Source: Clostridiales bacterium
Lineage (GTDB): Bacteria > Bacillota > Clostridia > Christensenellales > UBA3700
Assembly (NCBI GenBank): GCA_014799645.1
Contig: JAAVHQ010000029.1
Location: forward strand, 29,661 to 64,880
DNA: 35,220 nucleotides
Reading direction: 5' to 3'
In this document: piece by piece, positions 1-5,915 of the stretch
Position numbering within the stretch: the first letter of the stretch is position 1
Layout of the letters: each line of letters begins with the position of its first letter
Translations under genes and position numbers: made by a program
Notes under the pieces: model-generated
Databases searched by the model: none
What the model was told of the DNA's origin: nothing
What the model saw: the letters and a program-made list of their open reading frames with translations, nothing else

Positions 1-645
1 ACGGGCGCGTGTTGGATATGCTATTTCAAAGCGTTGTCAATAGGCGACGCGTCAAAGGTCGCCGCAGTTGACAAGTCAAGCGTAGCGTTGTCAGTCTTGC
101 TCGCTATTATCATTTTCCCTGACGAGCGTACTCTTTGGTGGGTAAAACTCATTTGTCTTGCAGTAATCATTATTGGCACAATGTTAATGACGGATATTAA
201 GCGCGGCGACGATAAAAAGAAAATCGCGTGGCTTATTTTCGCGTTGCTATCGGCAATATTTTCGACGGCTACTTCCTTGCTTGGCAAGATAGGCACGGAG
301 AGTATTGATTCGGGCGCGGCGACAGCGTTAAGGACGTGCGTCATTTTGGTTATGGCTTGGCTAATCGTATTTTGCAAAAGAGAAGTCAAGTTTGTTAAGC
401 AACTCAATGGCAAAGAGATTTTATTTATCGTACTTTCGGGAATTTCCACGGGCGCGAACTGGTTCTGTTACTATTACGCAATTCAAAAAGGGCAGGTCAG
501 CGTAGTCGTGCCTATTGACAAAATGAGCATACTAGTTACCGTGGTTTTCTCGCTAATCGTATTCAAAGAAAAATTATCCGCAAAGGCGTGGATAGGTCTT
601 GTCTTGTTGACGGCGGGTACTGTTTGTATGGCAGTATTTACTTGA
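1..645 (+). CDS. EamA/DMT-family permease, C-terminal part (5' end outside window)
   Basis: Integral membrane transporter of the drug/metabolite (EamA) superfamily; the substrate cannot be told from sequence. The reading frame is open from base 1, so the gene starts upstream, and the internal TTG at 34 is not a credible start. Of the 214 residues visible, two stretches are clearly repeats of each other: one at the very start (TGACWICYFKAL, then VAAVDKSS) and one near residues 147-210 (TGANWFCYYYAI, then VVVPIDKMS). This is the expected duplication of the EamA family, each repeat being a helix pair with a conserved G..W..Y.A motif followed by an 'I/VDK' motif. Hydrophobic helices alternate with short charged loops such as KRGDDKKK. 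Nothing at the 3' end looks like a strong terminator. Confidence 0.88.
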   Translation, partial: TGACWICYFKALSIGDASKVAAVDKSSVALSVLLAIIIFPDERTLWWVKLICLAVIIIGTMLMTDIKRGDDKKKIAWLIFALLSAIFSTATSLLGKIGTESIDSGAATALRTCVILVMAWLIVFCKREVKFVKQLNGKEILFIVLSGISTGANWFCYYYAIQKGQVSVVVPIDKMSILVTVVFSLIVFKEKLSAKAWIGLVLLTAGTVCMAVFT

Positions 646-660
646 CAATCAATCGACTGA

Positions 661-1085
661 TTAAACGGCTACCGTTACGGCAAGCCAAAGCCCAAGCAGA
701 GCGGAGATAAGAGTAGGTATAGCGATTGTTATACCTATTTTCAAAAAGTCCACGTAGCGGAATTTCACGTCGTACGCGCCCTTTTAAGCGTAGCGTTGGC
801 AAGATAACGGAAAAATCCCAATTCGTCTAAAAAGACTGACAGCACAGTCATAGAAATAAACAAAACGAGAATTTTCAAAGGATTGACGGAGTTGTCAGCG
901 ACAAGCGCGCTTCCCACGCTTTGCATATCTACCTGTCCGAAAATAAGCAAAATTGCAGCGCCGATAAGCGTAATTATCCAATACGTATCCAACTTTATTT
1001 TCCCTATTCTCAGCCTAGGAAAAAATATAATGCTCGCAATCATCGCAAGACATGTAAAACAACAAATCAAAATAGAAGCCAACAT
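661..1085 (-). pseudogene. SLC13/ArsB-type permease remnant with internal deletion and frameshift
   Basis: On the minus strand an ATG at 1085 opens about 101 residues that look like the N-terminus of an ArsB/NhaD/SLC13-type anion permease: two hydrophobic helices, then a motif ending ELGFFRYLANATLKR. The frame then runs into a stop at 765. In another frame, immediately after (about 777 down to 661), comes a typical C-terminal end of the same kind of permease, YVDFLKIGITIAIPTL followed by a final hydrophobic helix and a TAA at 661-663. Family members are normally about 400 or more residues, so roughly 250-300 central residues are missing. I see no sign of expression beyond a weak upstream GAG. 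Reading it as a deletion derivative is inference from the family's usual length; the two preserved ends are seen directly. Confidence 0.68.
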
Positions 1086-1185
1086 ATATTTATCTCGTGT
1101 ACGATTAAGTCCTTTTTACGCCGCTACAATCTTATCAAATCGCTATGCTTTTGTCAATGGTATTTAATGGAACAAATTCACTATA

Positions 1186-1341
1186 TTAAAAGAACAAAGT
1201 TGTGTACCAATTCCAAAAATCTTTAAGGTAAATCCAAGTATTATCTCCATGCACTGCGTATATGCAACAAATTTCAATTGCGATTACCGCAACAAACAAC
1301 AATATGCCGACAAATATAAACTTTAATATCTTTTTTTTCAT
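1186..1341 (-). CDS. 51-residue one-helix membrane protein overlapping the SLOG gene
   Basis: This small ORF starts at the ATG at 1341-1339, which overlaps the stop codon of the upstream SLOG-fold gene in an ATGA arrangement, a classic sign of translational coupling. The product starts MKKKILKF, continues with one hydrophobic segment (about residues 8-28, containing VGILLFVAVIAIEI) and ends in an aromatic-rich tail (WIYLKDFWNWYTTLFF). The positive N-terminus predicts a cytoplasmic N-terminus with the tail outside. I do not recognise the family. Small membrane proteins next to SLOG proteins are known from predicted nucleotide-signalling conflict systems, so it may be an effector or membrane anchor; that is inference. 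It could also be a chance ORF, but the 4-base overlap and the membrane topology argue against this. Confidence 0.55.
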   Translation of the reverse strand: MKKKILKFIFVGILLFVAVIAIEICCIYAVHGDNTWIYLKDFWNWYTTLFF

Positions 1342-1850
1342 TTATCCACTTTGCAAAGGTCTATAAGCAAGATAACTTTATTTTCTTTCTTTGCGTAGTT
1401 TATTGTGTACCACGTTCCGCCTTGTTCGATGCCGTTAAAAGCAGCAATGACAACGTTGCTTTTGTCTACCATATAGCGGTTACGCTTTAACATACATTCT
1501 GGGGTGTAACGCTCAGAAACAAGATTTATTTTATCCGCGCGTTTCAAAATGCTTTCATAGCGTAATTTGTCATAACTGTTCCATTTTAGAGTTTGGTTAG
1601 GGCAAGGAATAGCGCACTCCAAAGTGATAGGGTATTTATTTCGCAGTTTCAAAACAATTTCAGCAAAGTCCAAATCGACACCGATAGCCATGCCCGAAAT
1701 AAAGTTAGTAATTCCGTAATCGGTAATTGCAGACTTTATCTTTTCTTCAAGCATTAATAAATAGGCATTATGCTTTTGTTTATCAATACCATACTGAAAT
1801 GGAAAGCCTTTCGGTCTATGTCCTGTACAACAACAAGTTTGATTATTCAT
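1338..1850 (-). CDS. SLOG superfamily protein (DUF1273/YspA-like)
   Basis: A 170-residue protein with the hallmarks of the SLOG (LOG/DprA-like) Rossmann fold. The N-terminal strand leads to the motif CCCTGHRPKGF, typical of DUF1273/YpsA-like proteins. A central glycine motif follows (FISGMAIGVDLDFAE), and a C-terminal acceptor-like loop (GIEQGGTWYTINYAKK) precedes the last strand. SLOG proteins bind nucleotides or nucleotide-derived ligands; no precise activity can be given. A minus-strand promoter (TTGACA, 17 bp, TACAAT) lies at 1882-1910. The gene is divergent from an XRE regulator at 1958 and overlaps a 51-residue membrane protein downstream, suggesting a small regulated module. The ribosome site is weak (AAGAAG). 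Confidence 0.8.
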   Translation of the reverse strand: MNNQTCCCTGHRPKGFPFQYGIDKQKHNAYLLMLEEKIKSAITDYGITNFISGMAIGVDLDFAEIVLKLRNKYPITLECAIPCPNQTLKWNSYDKLRYESILKRADKINLVSERYTPECMLKRNRYMVDKSNVVIAAFNGIEQGGTWYTINYAKKENKVILLIDLCKVDK

Positions 1851-1881
1851 ATATTACTTCTTACCAATAGTATTTTATTAC

Positions 1882-1910
1882 ATTGTATCAAGTAGTTATT
1901 TAATTGTCAA
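1882..1910 (-). promoter_or_regulatory. Promoter of the SLOG gene
   Basis: Read on the minus strand: a perfect TTGACA (1910-1905), a 17-bp spacer and TACAAT (1887-1882), about 30 bp before the SLOG start. Confidence 0.7.
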
Positions 1911-1926
1911 CCATATTAAAATATTA

Positions 1927-1943
1927 GTGTTAACACATAATAT
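1927..1943 (+). promoter_or_regulatory. Palindrome and -10-like box before the XRE gene
   Basis: A perfect 10-bp palindrome, GTGTTAACAC (1927-1936), sits directly against a -10-like TAATAT (1938-1943), 15 bp before the XRE start. Small XRE repressors often bind such palindromes to control themselves and the divergent gene. The operator role is inference. Confidence 0.4.
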
Positions 1944-1957
1944 ACGTGGGATGAATT

Positions 1958-2272
1958 ATGACGATTCAAGAAAGAATTTTAGAGCTTTTGGAAAAGAAGG
2001 GTTGGTCGAAATATAAGTTGGCACAAGAGGCGGGACTATATCAAACTACCGTCTATGATTGGTTCAATGACAAGAACTATACTCCCGATAGAAAATCAAT
2101 AGAATTGATTTGCGCTGCTATGGATATTTCTTTAACAGAATTTTATAGCGGAATAGATGAAGGCGACCTCGATGGTGAACAGATGCTTGTATTACAGTTA
2201 TTTGCAAAAGTGCCTAACGATAAAAAGAAGTTAGTATTTGAATTATTAAAATCAATGGGACAAGAAAATTAA
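1958..2272 (+). CDS. XRE-family helix-turn-helix regulator
   Basis: A 104-residue DNA-binding protein with one HTH_3/XRE domain at about residues 4-62. The helix-turn-helix core is visible as YKLAQEAGLYQTTVYDW, followed by the usual 'I..IC.AMDISLTEF' helix. The C-terminal 40 residues are helical and charged and could serve for dimerisation. It faces the SLOG gene across about 107 bp that hold a palindrome and both promoters, so it is likely a local repressor of itself and perhaps of the SLOG/membrane pair. Start ATG 1958 is preceded by GTGGGA. A strong terminator follows. Confidence 0.85.
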   Translation: MTIQERILELLEKKGWSKYKLAQEAGLYQTTVYDWFNDKNYTPDRKSIELICAAMDISLTEFYSGIDEGDLDGEQMLVLQLFAKVPNDKKKLVFELLKSMGQEN

Positions 2273-2283
2273 AGTACTCAAAT

Positions 2284-2320
2284 AAAAAAGCAAGAAGTTT
2301 GAAATTTCTTGCTTTTTTTT
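2284..2320 (+). terminator. Intrinsic terminator of the XRE gene
   Basis: The stem GCAAGAA/TTCTTGC is extended by flanking A and T runs, has a short loop and ends in eight T's. It begins about 12 bp after the XRE stop. Confidence 0.8.
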
Positions 2321-2339
2321 AATTTTTATCCGTAACTTT

Positions 2340-2406
2340 TTCACTATTCGATATTACTTATTACTTTCCAAAATCAACAAGTGAATAGTGAAGAAGTAAT
2401 AAGTAA
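2340..2406. repeat. Interleaved inverted repeat
   Basis: Two inverted pairs are interleaved rather than nested: TTCACTATTC (2340-2349) pairs with GAATAGTGAA (2383-2392), and TTACTTATTACTT (2354-2366) pairs with AAGTAATAAGTAA (2394-2406). The order A-B-A'-B' is pseudoknot-like if transcribed. It looks like an intergenic repeat unit; I do not recognise the family. Confidence 0.55.
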
Positions 2407-2411
2407 AAAGT

Positions 2412-2445
2412 AAATCGACAAGTCTTTTACAAGCCTTGTCGATTT
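2412..2445 (-). terminator. Terminator downstream of tRNA-Thr
   Basis: A perfect 11-bp stem (AAATCGACAAG with CTTGTCGATTT) starts directly after the CCA end of the tRNA on the minus strand and is followed by a T-rich stretch. Confidence 0.65.
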
Positions 2446-2521
<76 letters not shown>

Positions 2522-2548
2522 ATATTCTATTGTTAAGTTAGTTATTAC

Positions 2549-2693
2549 AGCGTCCTTGGCGGACGTGCGCTCCCGACTGCAAAAGTAACTTTGATTTTCA
2601 AATATACTTTTCGTCGTTGCAGTTCGCTTAGGCTAAAAACAATTATCAATTGTTTTTTTGACGCCACGCGCCTGCTGAGCCATAGCAGCATAT
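2549..2693 (-). pseudogene. Decayed, split copy of tRNA-Thr
   Basis: Positions 2671-2693 repeat 2503-2525 exactly (23 nt), i.e. the 5' acceptor and D-arm half of the tRNA-Thr gene plus flank. A second stretch at 2549-2570 resembles its anticodon arm (CGTCC, altered loop, GGACGTGC). Between them lie about 100 nt of unrelated sequence with an AT-rich palindrome (AAAAACAATT with AATTGTTTTT, about 2635-2657). No T arm or 3' acceptor half is left. It is best read as a duplicated tRNA that was broken by an insertion and decayed. Confidence 0.5.
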
Positions 2694-2792
2694 ATTTTTC
2701 GTTTGCTTAATCATTATAAATGAAAGAGAGTTGAGTGTCAAATATTTTTGCGATTAAATTGAAAATGACTTTTGCAAATCACTTTATAAACT

Positions 2793-2814
2793 AAGGCTCG
2801 CAAACGCGAGCCTT
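2793..2814. terminator. Hairpin downstream of galU
   Basis: A perfect 9-bp GC-rich stem, AAGGCTCGC with GCGAGCCTT around a 4-nt loop, lies about 20 bp past the galU stop. The T tract is weak in both directions, so terminator strength is uncertain. Confidence 0.55.
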
Positions 2815-2834
2815 TAATTATCTATATAGGTAAA

Positions 2835-3704
2835 TCACAGTTGAAGACTTTTGATATACGCTTTTAGTCCTTCGCTTAGTTTCTTATCGCGCAGACCGTA
2901 TTCGATTGTCGCTTGGATATAGCCGAGTTTGTCGCCCACGTCGTAACGTCTTCCGTCAAAGGTATATGCGTACGCGCCGGTGGAGTCGGCAATCGTCTGA
3001 ATTGCGTCGGTCAAGCAAACTTCGCCGTTGGGCATAGCGGGGGTCTTTTTCAACACGTCGAAGATGTCGGGCGTGAGAATATATCTGCCTATGCTCGCGA
3101 TAGTAGAGGGGAGTTTGTCGATAGGCGGTTTTTCGACGAGTTTGATTACTTCCGAATACCTGCCTTTCGTCGCGCCAGGTTGGACTATGCCGTACTTAGA
3201 CGCTTCCTCTCTCGGCACTTCTTGACAGCCGAGTATGATTTTGCCCGTGTTGTCATACGCCTCAATGAGTTGTTTAAGACAAGGCTTTTCGGGATTGTAG
3301 ATAATATCGTCGCCGTAGAGTACCGCAAAAGGCTCGTTGCCGACGAACGCTTCGGCTTCAAGCACAGCCATGCCGCTGCCGTTCATTTCCTTTTGACGGA
3401 CGTAATATATGTGCGCCATATTTGATATATCTCTGATTTGTTTGAAATATTCGTCCTTGCCGGCGCGGAGTAGAATTTGTTCCAACTCAACGGAAATATC
3501 GAAATGGTCTTCAATACACTTTTTGTTTTTTCCAAGGATAATAAGAATATCCGTGATACCGCTTTTTACCGCCTCTTCCACAACGTACTGCAAAGTAGGC
3601 GTGTCGACGATAGGCAACATCTCTTTTGGAATCGCCTTCGTCACCGGCAAAAATCTCGTTCCGAAACCTGCGGCAGGAATGACCGCTTTTCTGATTTGTG
3701 TCAT
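2835..3704 (-). CDS. galU: UTP-glucose-1-phosphate uridylyltransferase
   Basis: Makes UDP-glucose from UTP and glucose-1-phosphate in the cytoplasm, feeding cell-envelope polysaccharide and glycolipid synthesis. It is 289 residues, the normal bacterial GalU length. The nucleotide-binding signature AAGFGTRFLPVTKAIPKEM sits at about residues 11-29. Further family motifs are VYYVRQKEMNGSG-like (YYVRQKEMNGSG seen), VLYGDDIIY with its metal-binding Asp pair, and LVEKPP. The start ATG follows AAGGAG, and a sigma-A type promoter lies 46-74 bp upstream. Its neighbours (tRNA on one side, ctsR operon divergent on the other) give no pathway link. Function assignment is firm. Confidence 0.95.
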   Translation of the reverse strand: MTQIRKAVIPAAGFGTRFLPVTKAIPKEMLPIVDTPTLQYVVEEAVKSGITDILIILGKNKKCIEDHFDISVELEQILLRAGKDEYFKQIRDISNMAHIYYVRQKEMNGSGMAVLEAEAFVGNEPFAVLYGDDIIYNPEKPCLKQLIEAYDNTGKIILGCQEVPREEASKYGIVQPGATKGRYSEVIKLVEKPPIDKLPSTIASIGRYILTPDIFDVLKKTPAMPNGEVCLTDAIQTIADSTGAYAYTFDGRRYDVGDKLGYIQATIEYGLRDKKLSEGLKAYIKSLQL

Positions 3705-3749
3705 AATTCTCCTTTTTTATTGCAAAAGTTCAATTATTATCGTTATTCT

Positions 3750-3778
3750 ATTATATACTATTATATTGTATTTTACAA
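3750..3778 (-). promoter_or_regulatory. Promoter of galU
   Basis: On the minus strand TTGTAA (3778-3773), a 17-bp spacer and a perfect TATAAT (3755-3750) precede the galU ribosome site by about 35 bp. Confidence 0.65.
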
Positions 3779-3896
3779 GTACATTGTTTATGAATAATAC
3801 AAAAGGAAATATTCATATTGAGCAAAATATAGGCTATGAGTAGATTTAAGCGAGAAATATTTTTTTGAAAATTTATCAAAAACAGTATAAAAACTA

Positions 3897-3924
3897 TTGA
3901 CAAGGGAAAAAATCGTGATATAAT
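3897..3924 (+). promoter_or_regulatory. Promoter of the ctsR-mcsA-mcsB-clpC operon
   Basis: A perfect TTGACA (3897-3902), a 16-bp spacer and a perfect TATAAT (3919-3924). The CtsR operator starts 8 bp further on, covering the expected transcription start. Confidence 0.85.
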
Positions 3925-3932
3925 AAAACTAA

Positions 3933-3949
3933 GGTCAAAGAAAGTCAAA
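3933..3949 (+). promoter_or_regulatory. CtsR operator, with an extra half-site on the ribosome site
   Basis: Two tandem heptads, GGTCAAA (3933-3939) and AGTCAAA (3943-3949), separated by GAA, match the CtsR consensus known from Bacillus. A third GGTCAAA at 3962-3968 overlaps the AGGAGGT ribosome site and abuts the GTG start of ctsR. This predicts autoregulated, heat-inducible expression of the operon. Confidence 0.88.
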
Positions 3950-3968
3950 CTTTTCAAAGGAGGTCAAA

Positions 3969-4424
3969 GTGGCGAATATATCCGACGAAATCGAGCAGTT
4001 TATACTCTCTATATGGAATGACGACGAAGAGCTCAAACTGTCGCGCAACGATTTGGCGCAGTATTTCAGCGTTGCTCCCAGTCAGATAAATTACGTGCTT
4101 GCGACCCGTTTTAGTTTTGACAAGGGCTATATCATCGAATCCAAACGCGGCGGCGGCGGTTGCATAACTTTGGTAAGAATAAGCGACGGCAAGGACGAGG
4201 TCTTGCAAGGTATCGTGCAGGAACTCGAAAGTATCGAGGCGTTGTCGTTCAACAGAGCCTGCAACTTCGTGCAGAGGTTGGAGCGCGAAGAGATAATAGA
4301 CGAAAAAGAGGGGGATATAATCAAGAGCGCGATAAGCGACAAAGCGTTGAGTTTTCCCACTCATTCGGCGAACGTCAGGAAAAACGTATTCAAGGAAATC
4401 CTTATTGGATTGATGAGGAGGTAA
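3969..4424 (+). CDS. ctsR: CtsR, heat-shock repressor of clp genes
   Basis: A 151-residue winged-helix repressor that binds tandem heptads upstream of clp genes and is released on heat or when McsB acts. The N-terminal DNA-binding domain (about residues 1-70) has the family motif SQINYVLATRFS and the glycine-rich wing RGGGG that senses temperature. The C-terminal half is helical and serves for dimerisation and tetramerisation. The start is GTG 3969: it sits 4 bp after the strong AAGGAGGT, and the protein begins MANISDEIEQFI as the family does. It is the first gene of the operon; its stop lies 2 bp before mcsA, with the next ribosome site (GAGGAGG) inside its last codons. It represses its own promoter. 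Confidence 0.95.
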   Translation: MANISDEIEQFILSIWNDDEELKLSRNDLAQYFSVAPSQINYVLATRFSFDKGYIIESKRGGGGCITLVRISDGKDEVLQGIVQELESIEALSFNRACNFVQRLEREEIIDEKEGDIIKSAISDKALSFPTHSANVRKNVFKEILIGLMRR

Positions 4425-4426
4425 AA

Positions 4427-4906
4427 ATGCTGTGCGAGAGATGCCGTAAGAGAATGGCGACCACGTTTATGAAAGTCAATGGTTGCGACATGGAACTTTG
4501 CGAAGTATGCGCCTCGGGACTCAATATTTATTCGCCGATGATGGACTTTTTCGATATGTTGTTCGACTTTGACGACTATATTGACGAGAGGTACGAGGAA
4601 AGAGTTTGCCCCAACTGCGGACTTAGGGAAAGCCAACTAATCGAGGGATACAAATTCGGTTGCAGTAAGTGCTACGACGTCTTTGCCGACAAAGCCGACG
4701 AATATTTCAGAGAATTGCGCGGCGTAGAGTATAGAGGTAGATTTGCCTCGACCGCTTCCGCTCGCAAGCATAGATATTTGAAAGACGCTACGAAAGCCGA
4801 CTTACCGCGCTTGTACGAGATGTTGCAAATTCCGTCAATCAAGTCGGACAGCGCAAAGACGAAACTTATTATCGACAAGATAAAGGAACTCGAGGGGGGA
4901 AGATAG
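4427..4906 (+). CDS. mcsA: McsA, zinc-finger activator of McsB
   Basis: A 159-residue partner that activates the McsB arginine kinase. Start ATG 4427 is chosen because GAGGAGGT lies just upstream and the protein begins at the first zinc motif; the same frame is open upstream but there it overlaps ctsR. Zinc-binding cysteine pairs are C3/C6, C25/C28, C61/C64 and C79/C82, all CxxC, as in McsA. The usual C-terminal UVR motif is only weakly recognisable here (about residues 127-156, ending KIKELEGGR), and the protein is slightly shorter than the Bacillus version. One base separates it from mcsB. Product name is firm because of operon context. Confidence 0.92.
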   Translation: MLCERCRKRMATTFMKVNGCDMELCEVCASGLNIYSPMMDFFDMLFDFDDYIDERYEERVCPNCGLRESQLIEGYKFGCSKCYDVFADKADEYFRELRGVEYRGRFASTASARKHRYLKDATKADLPRLYEMLQIPSIKSDSAKTKLIIDKIKELEGGR

Positions 4907-4907
4907 T

Positions 4908-5900
4908 ATGGTAAACGCGCATAATACGGTCATTTCCAGTAGAGTTAGATTGGCAAGGAATATCAACGGACTGCCTTTTCCGTCAAGGCTTCGAGGCAAC
5001 GAACCGAAATTGAAAGAACTGTATTCCAAGACGAAAGAAGTATGCGACGAGCGATTCAAAAACAAATTCTTCGGAGTGAGCAGTCTGTCGCCATTGCAAC
5101 TCGGGTCGTTGATAGAAAATCATTTGATTAGCCCTGCGCTGTGCGAAAACGAATTCGGCGCGGTGATCATCAGCGACGACAGGACTCTGTCTATAATGCT
5201 CAACGAAGAAGACCATTTGCGAGAGCAGTGCATACTCGGCGGATACAGATTGGACGAGGCTTATAGGACGGTGGAAAGCGTGGATATGGCTTTGAGAAAT
5301 AAGCTCGACGTCGCTTTCAAAATGCCGTACGGACACCTCACTTCCTGCCCGACGAATTTGGGCGCGGGAATGAGAGCGTCGGTAATGATGTTTTTACCCG
5401 CTATGGCGATAAACCATACGATAGATTTAGAGATAAGAAAGATGCGAGAGCGAGGAATTACGCTTCGAGGCGTCTACGGCGAAGGCTCGACGGCGGACGG
5501 GTATATGTACCAAATTTCCAATCAGTCGGCAGTGGGCATGAGCGAGGACGAAATACTTCAAATAGTAAAGAGCGAAGTCGCTAGGCTTTGCGAACTTGAA
5601 GAGCAAGCGCAACACAGTATTAAGAATGAAAATACGTTCGATAGAATTTGGCGCGCGTACGGACTTTTGAGATATGCGAAACAGTTGTGTCAAAAGGAAT
5701 TTGCCGACAATATCGCGCTTGTCAAACTCGGCGTAATTTACGGCTTGTTCGACATAGACATAGATATGCTCAACAAATTGATAAACGATACTCAAAAAAA
5801 TACGCTTATGCTGAATGAGCGAAGGGAACTCAACGCAAACAAGAGGGATCAAATACGAGCCCAAATGATAAACGAAAAATTGAAATTATACAGAATATAA
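4908..5900 (+). CDS. mcsB: McsB, protein-arginine kinase
   Basis: Phosphorylates arginine residues on damaged proteins, marking them for ClpC-ClpP degradation, and inactivates CtsR. At 330 residues it has the phosphagen-kinase catalytic fold. Visible motifs are the ATP-binding SSRVRLARN near the start, the loop NEEDHLR, the catalytic CPTNLGAGMRAS with Cys147, and GEGSTADGYMYQISNQ. The C-terminal allosteric phospho-arginine pocket motif RDxxRA is present as R313-D-Q-I-R-A318. All expected active-site elements are present, so the enzyme should be active. Start ATG 4908 follows GAGGGGGGAAG inside the last mcsA codons. It is followed by clpC after 15 bp. Confidence 0.95.
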   Translation: MVNAHNTVISSRVRLARNINGLPFPSRLRGNEPKLKELYSKTKEVCDERFKNKFFGVSSLSPLQLGSLIENHLISPALCENEFGAVIISDDRTLSIMLNEEDHLREQCILGGYRLDEAYRTVESVDMALRNKLDVAFKMPYGHLTSCPTNLGAGMRASVMMFLPAMAINHTIDLEIRKMRERGITLRGVYGEGSTADGYMYQISNQSAVGMSEDEILQIVKSEVARLCELEEQAQHSIKNENTFDRIWRAYGLLRYAKQLCQKEFADNIALVKLGVIYGLFDIDIDMLNKLINDTQKNTLMLNERRELNANKRDQIRAQMINEKLKLYRI

Positions 5901-5915
5901 TAATGAGGTGATTTA

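Noticed and set aside
4160-4426. Upstream extension of mcsA in the same frame
   Set aside because: It lies within ctsR, is not McsA-like, and a strong ribosome site with ATG 4427 gives a normal McsA start.
5427-5864. Antisense open frames across mcsB and clpC
   Set aside because: The sense strand encodes complete conserved enzymes; the antisense frames carry no domain or start signals.
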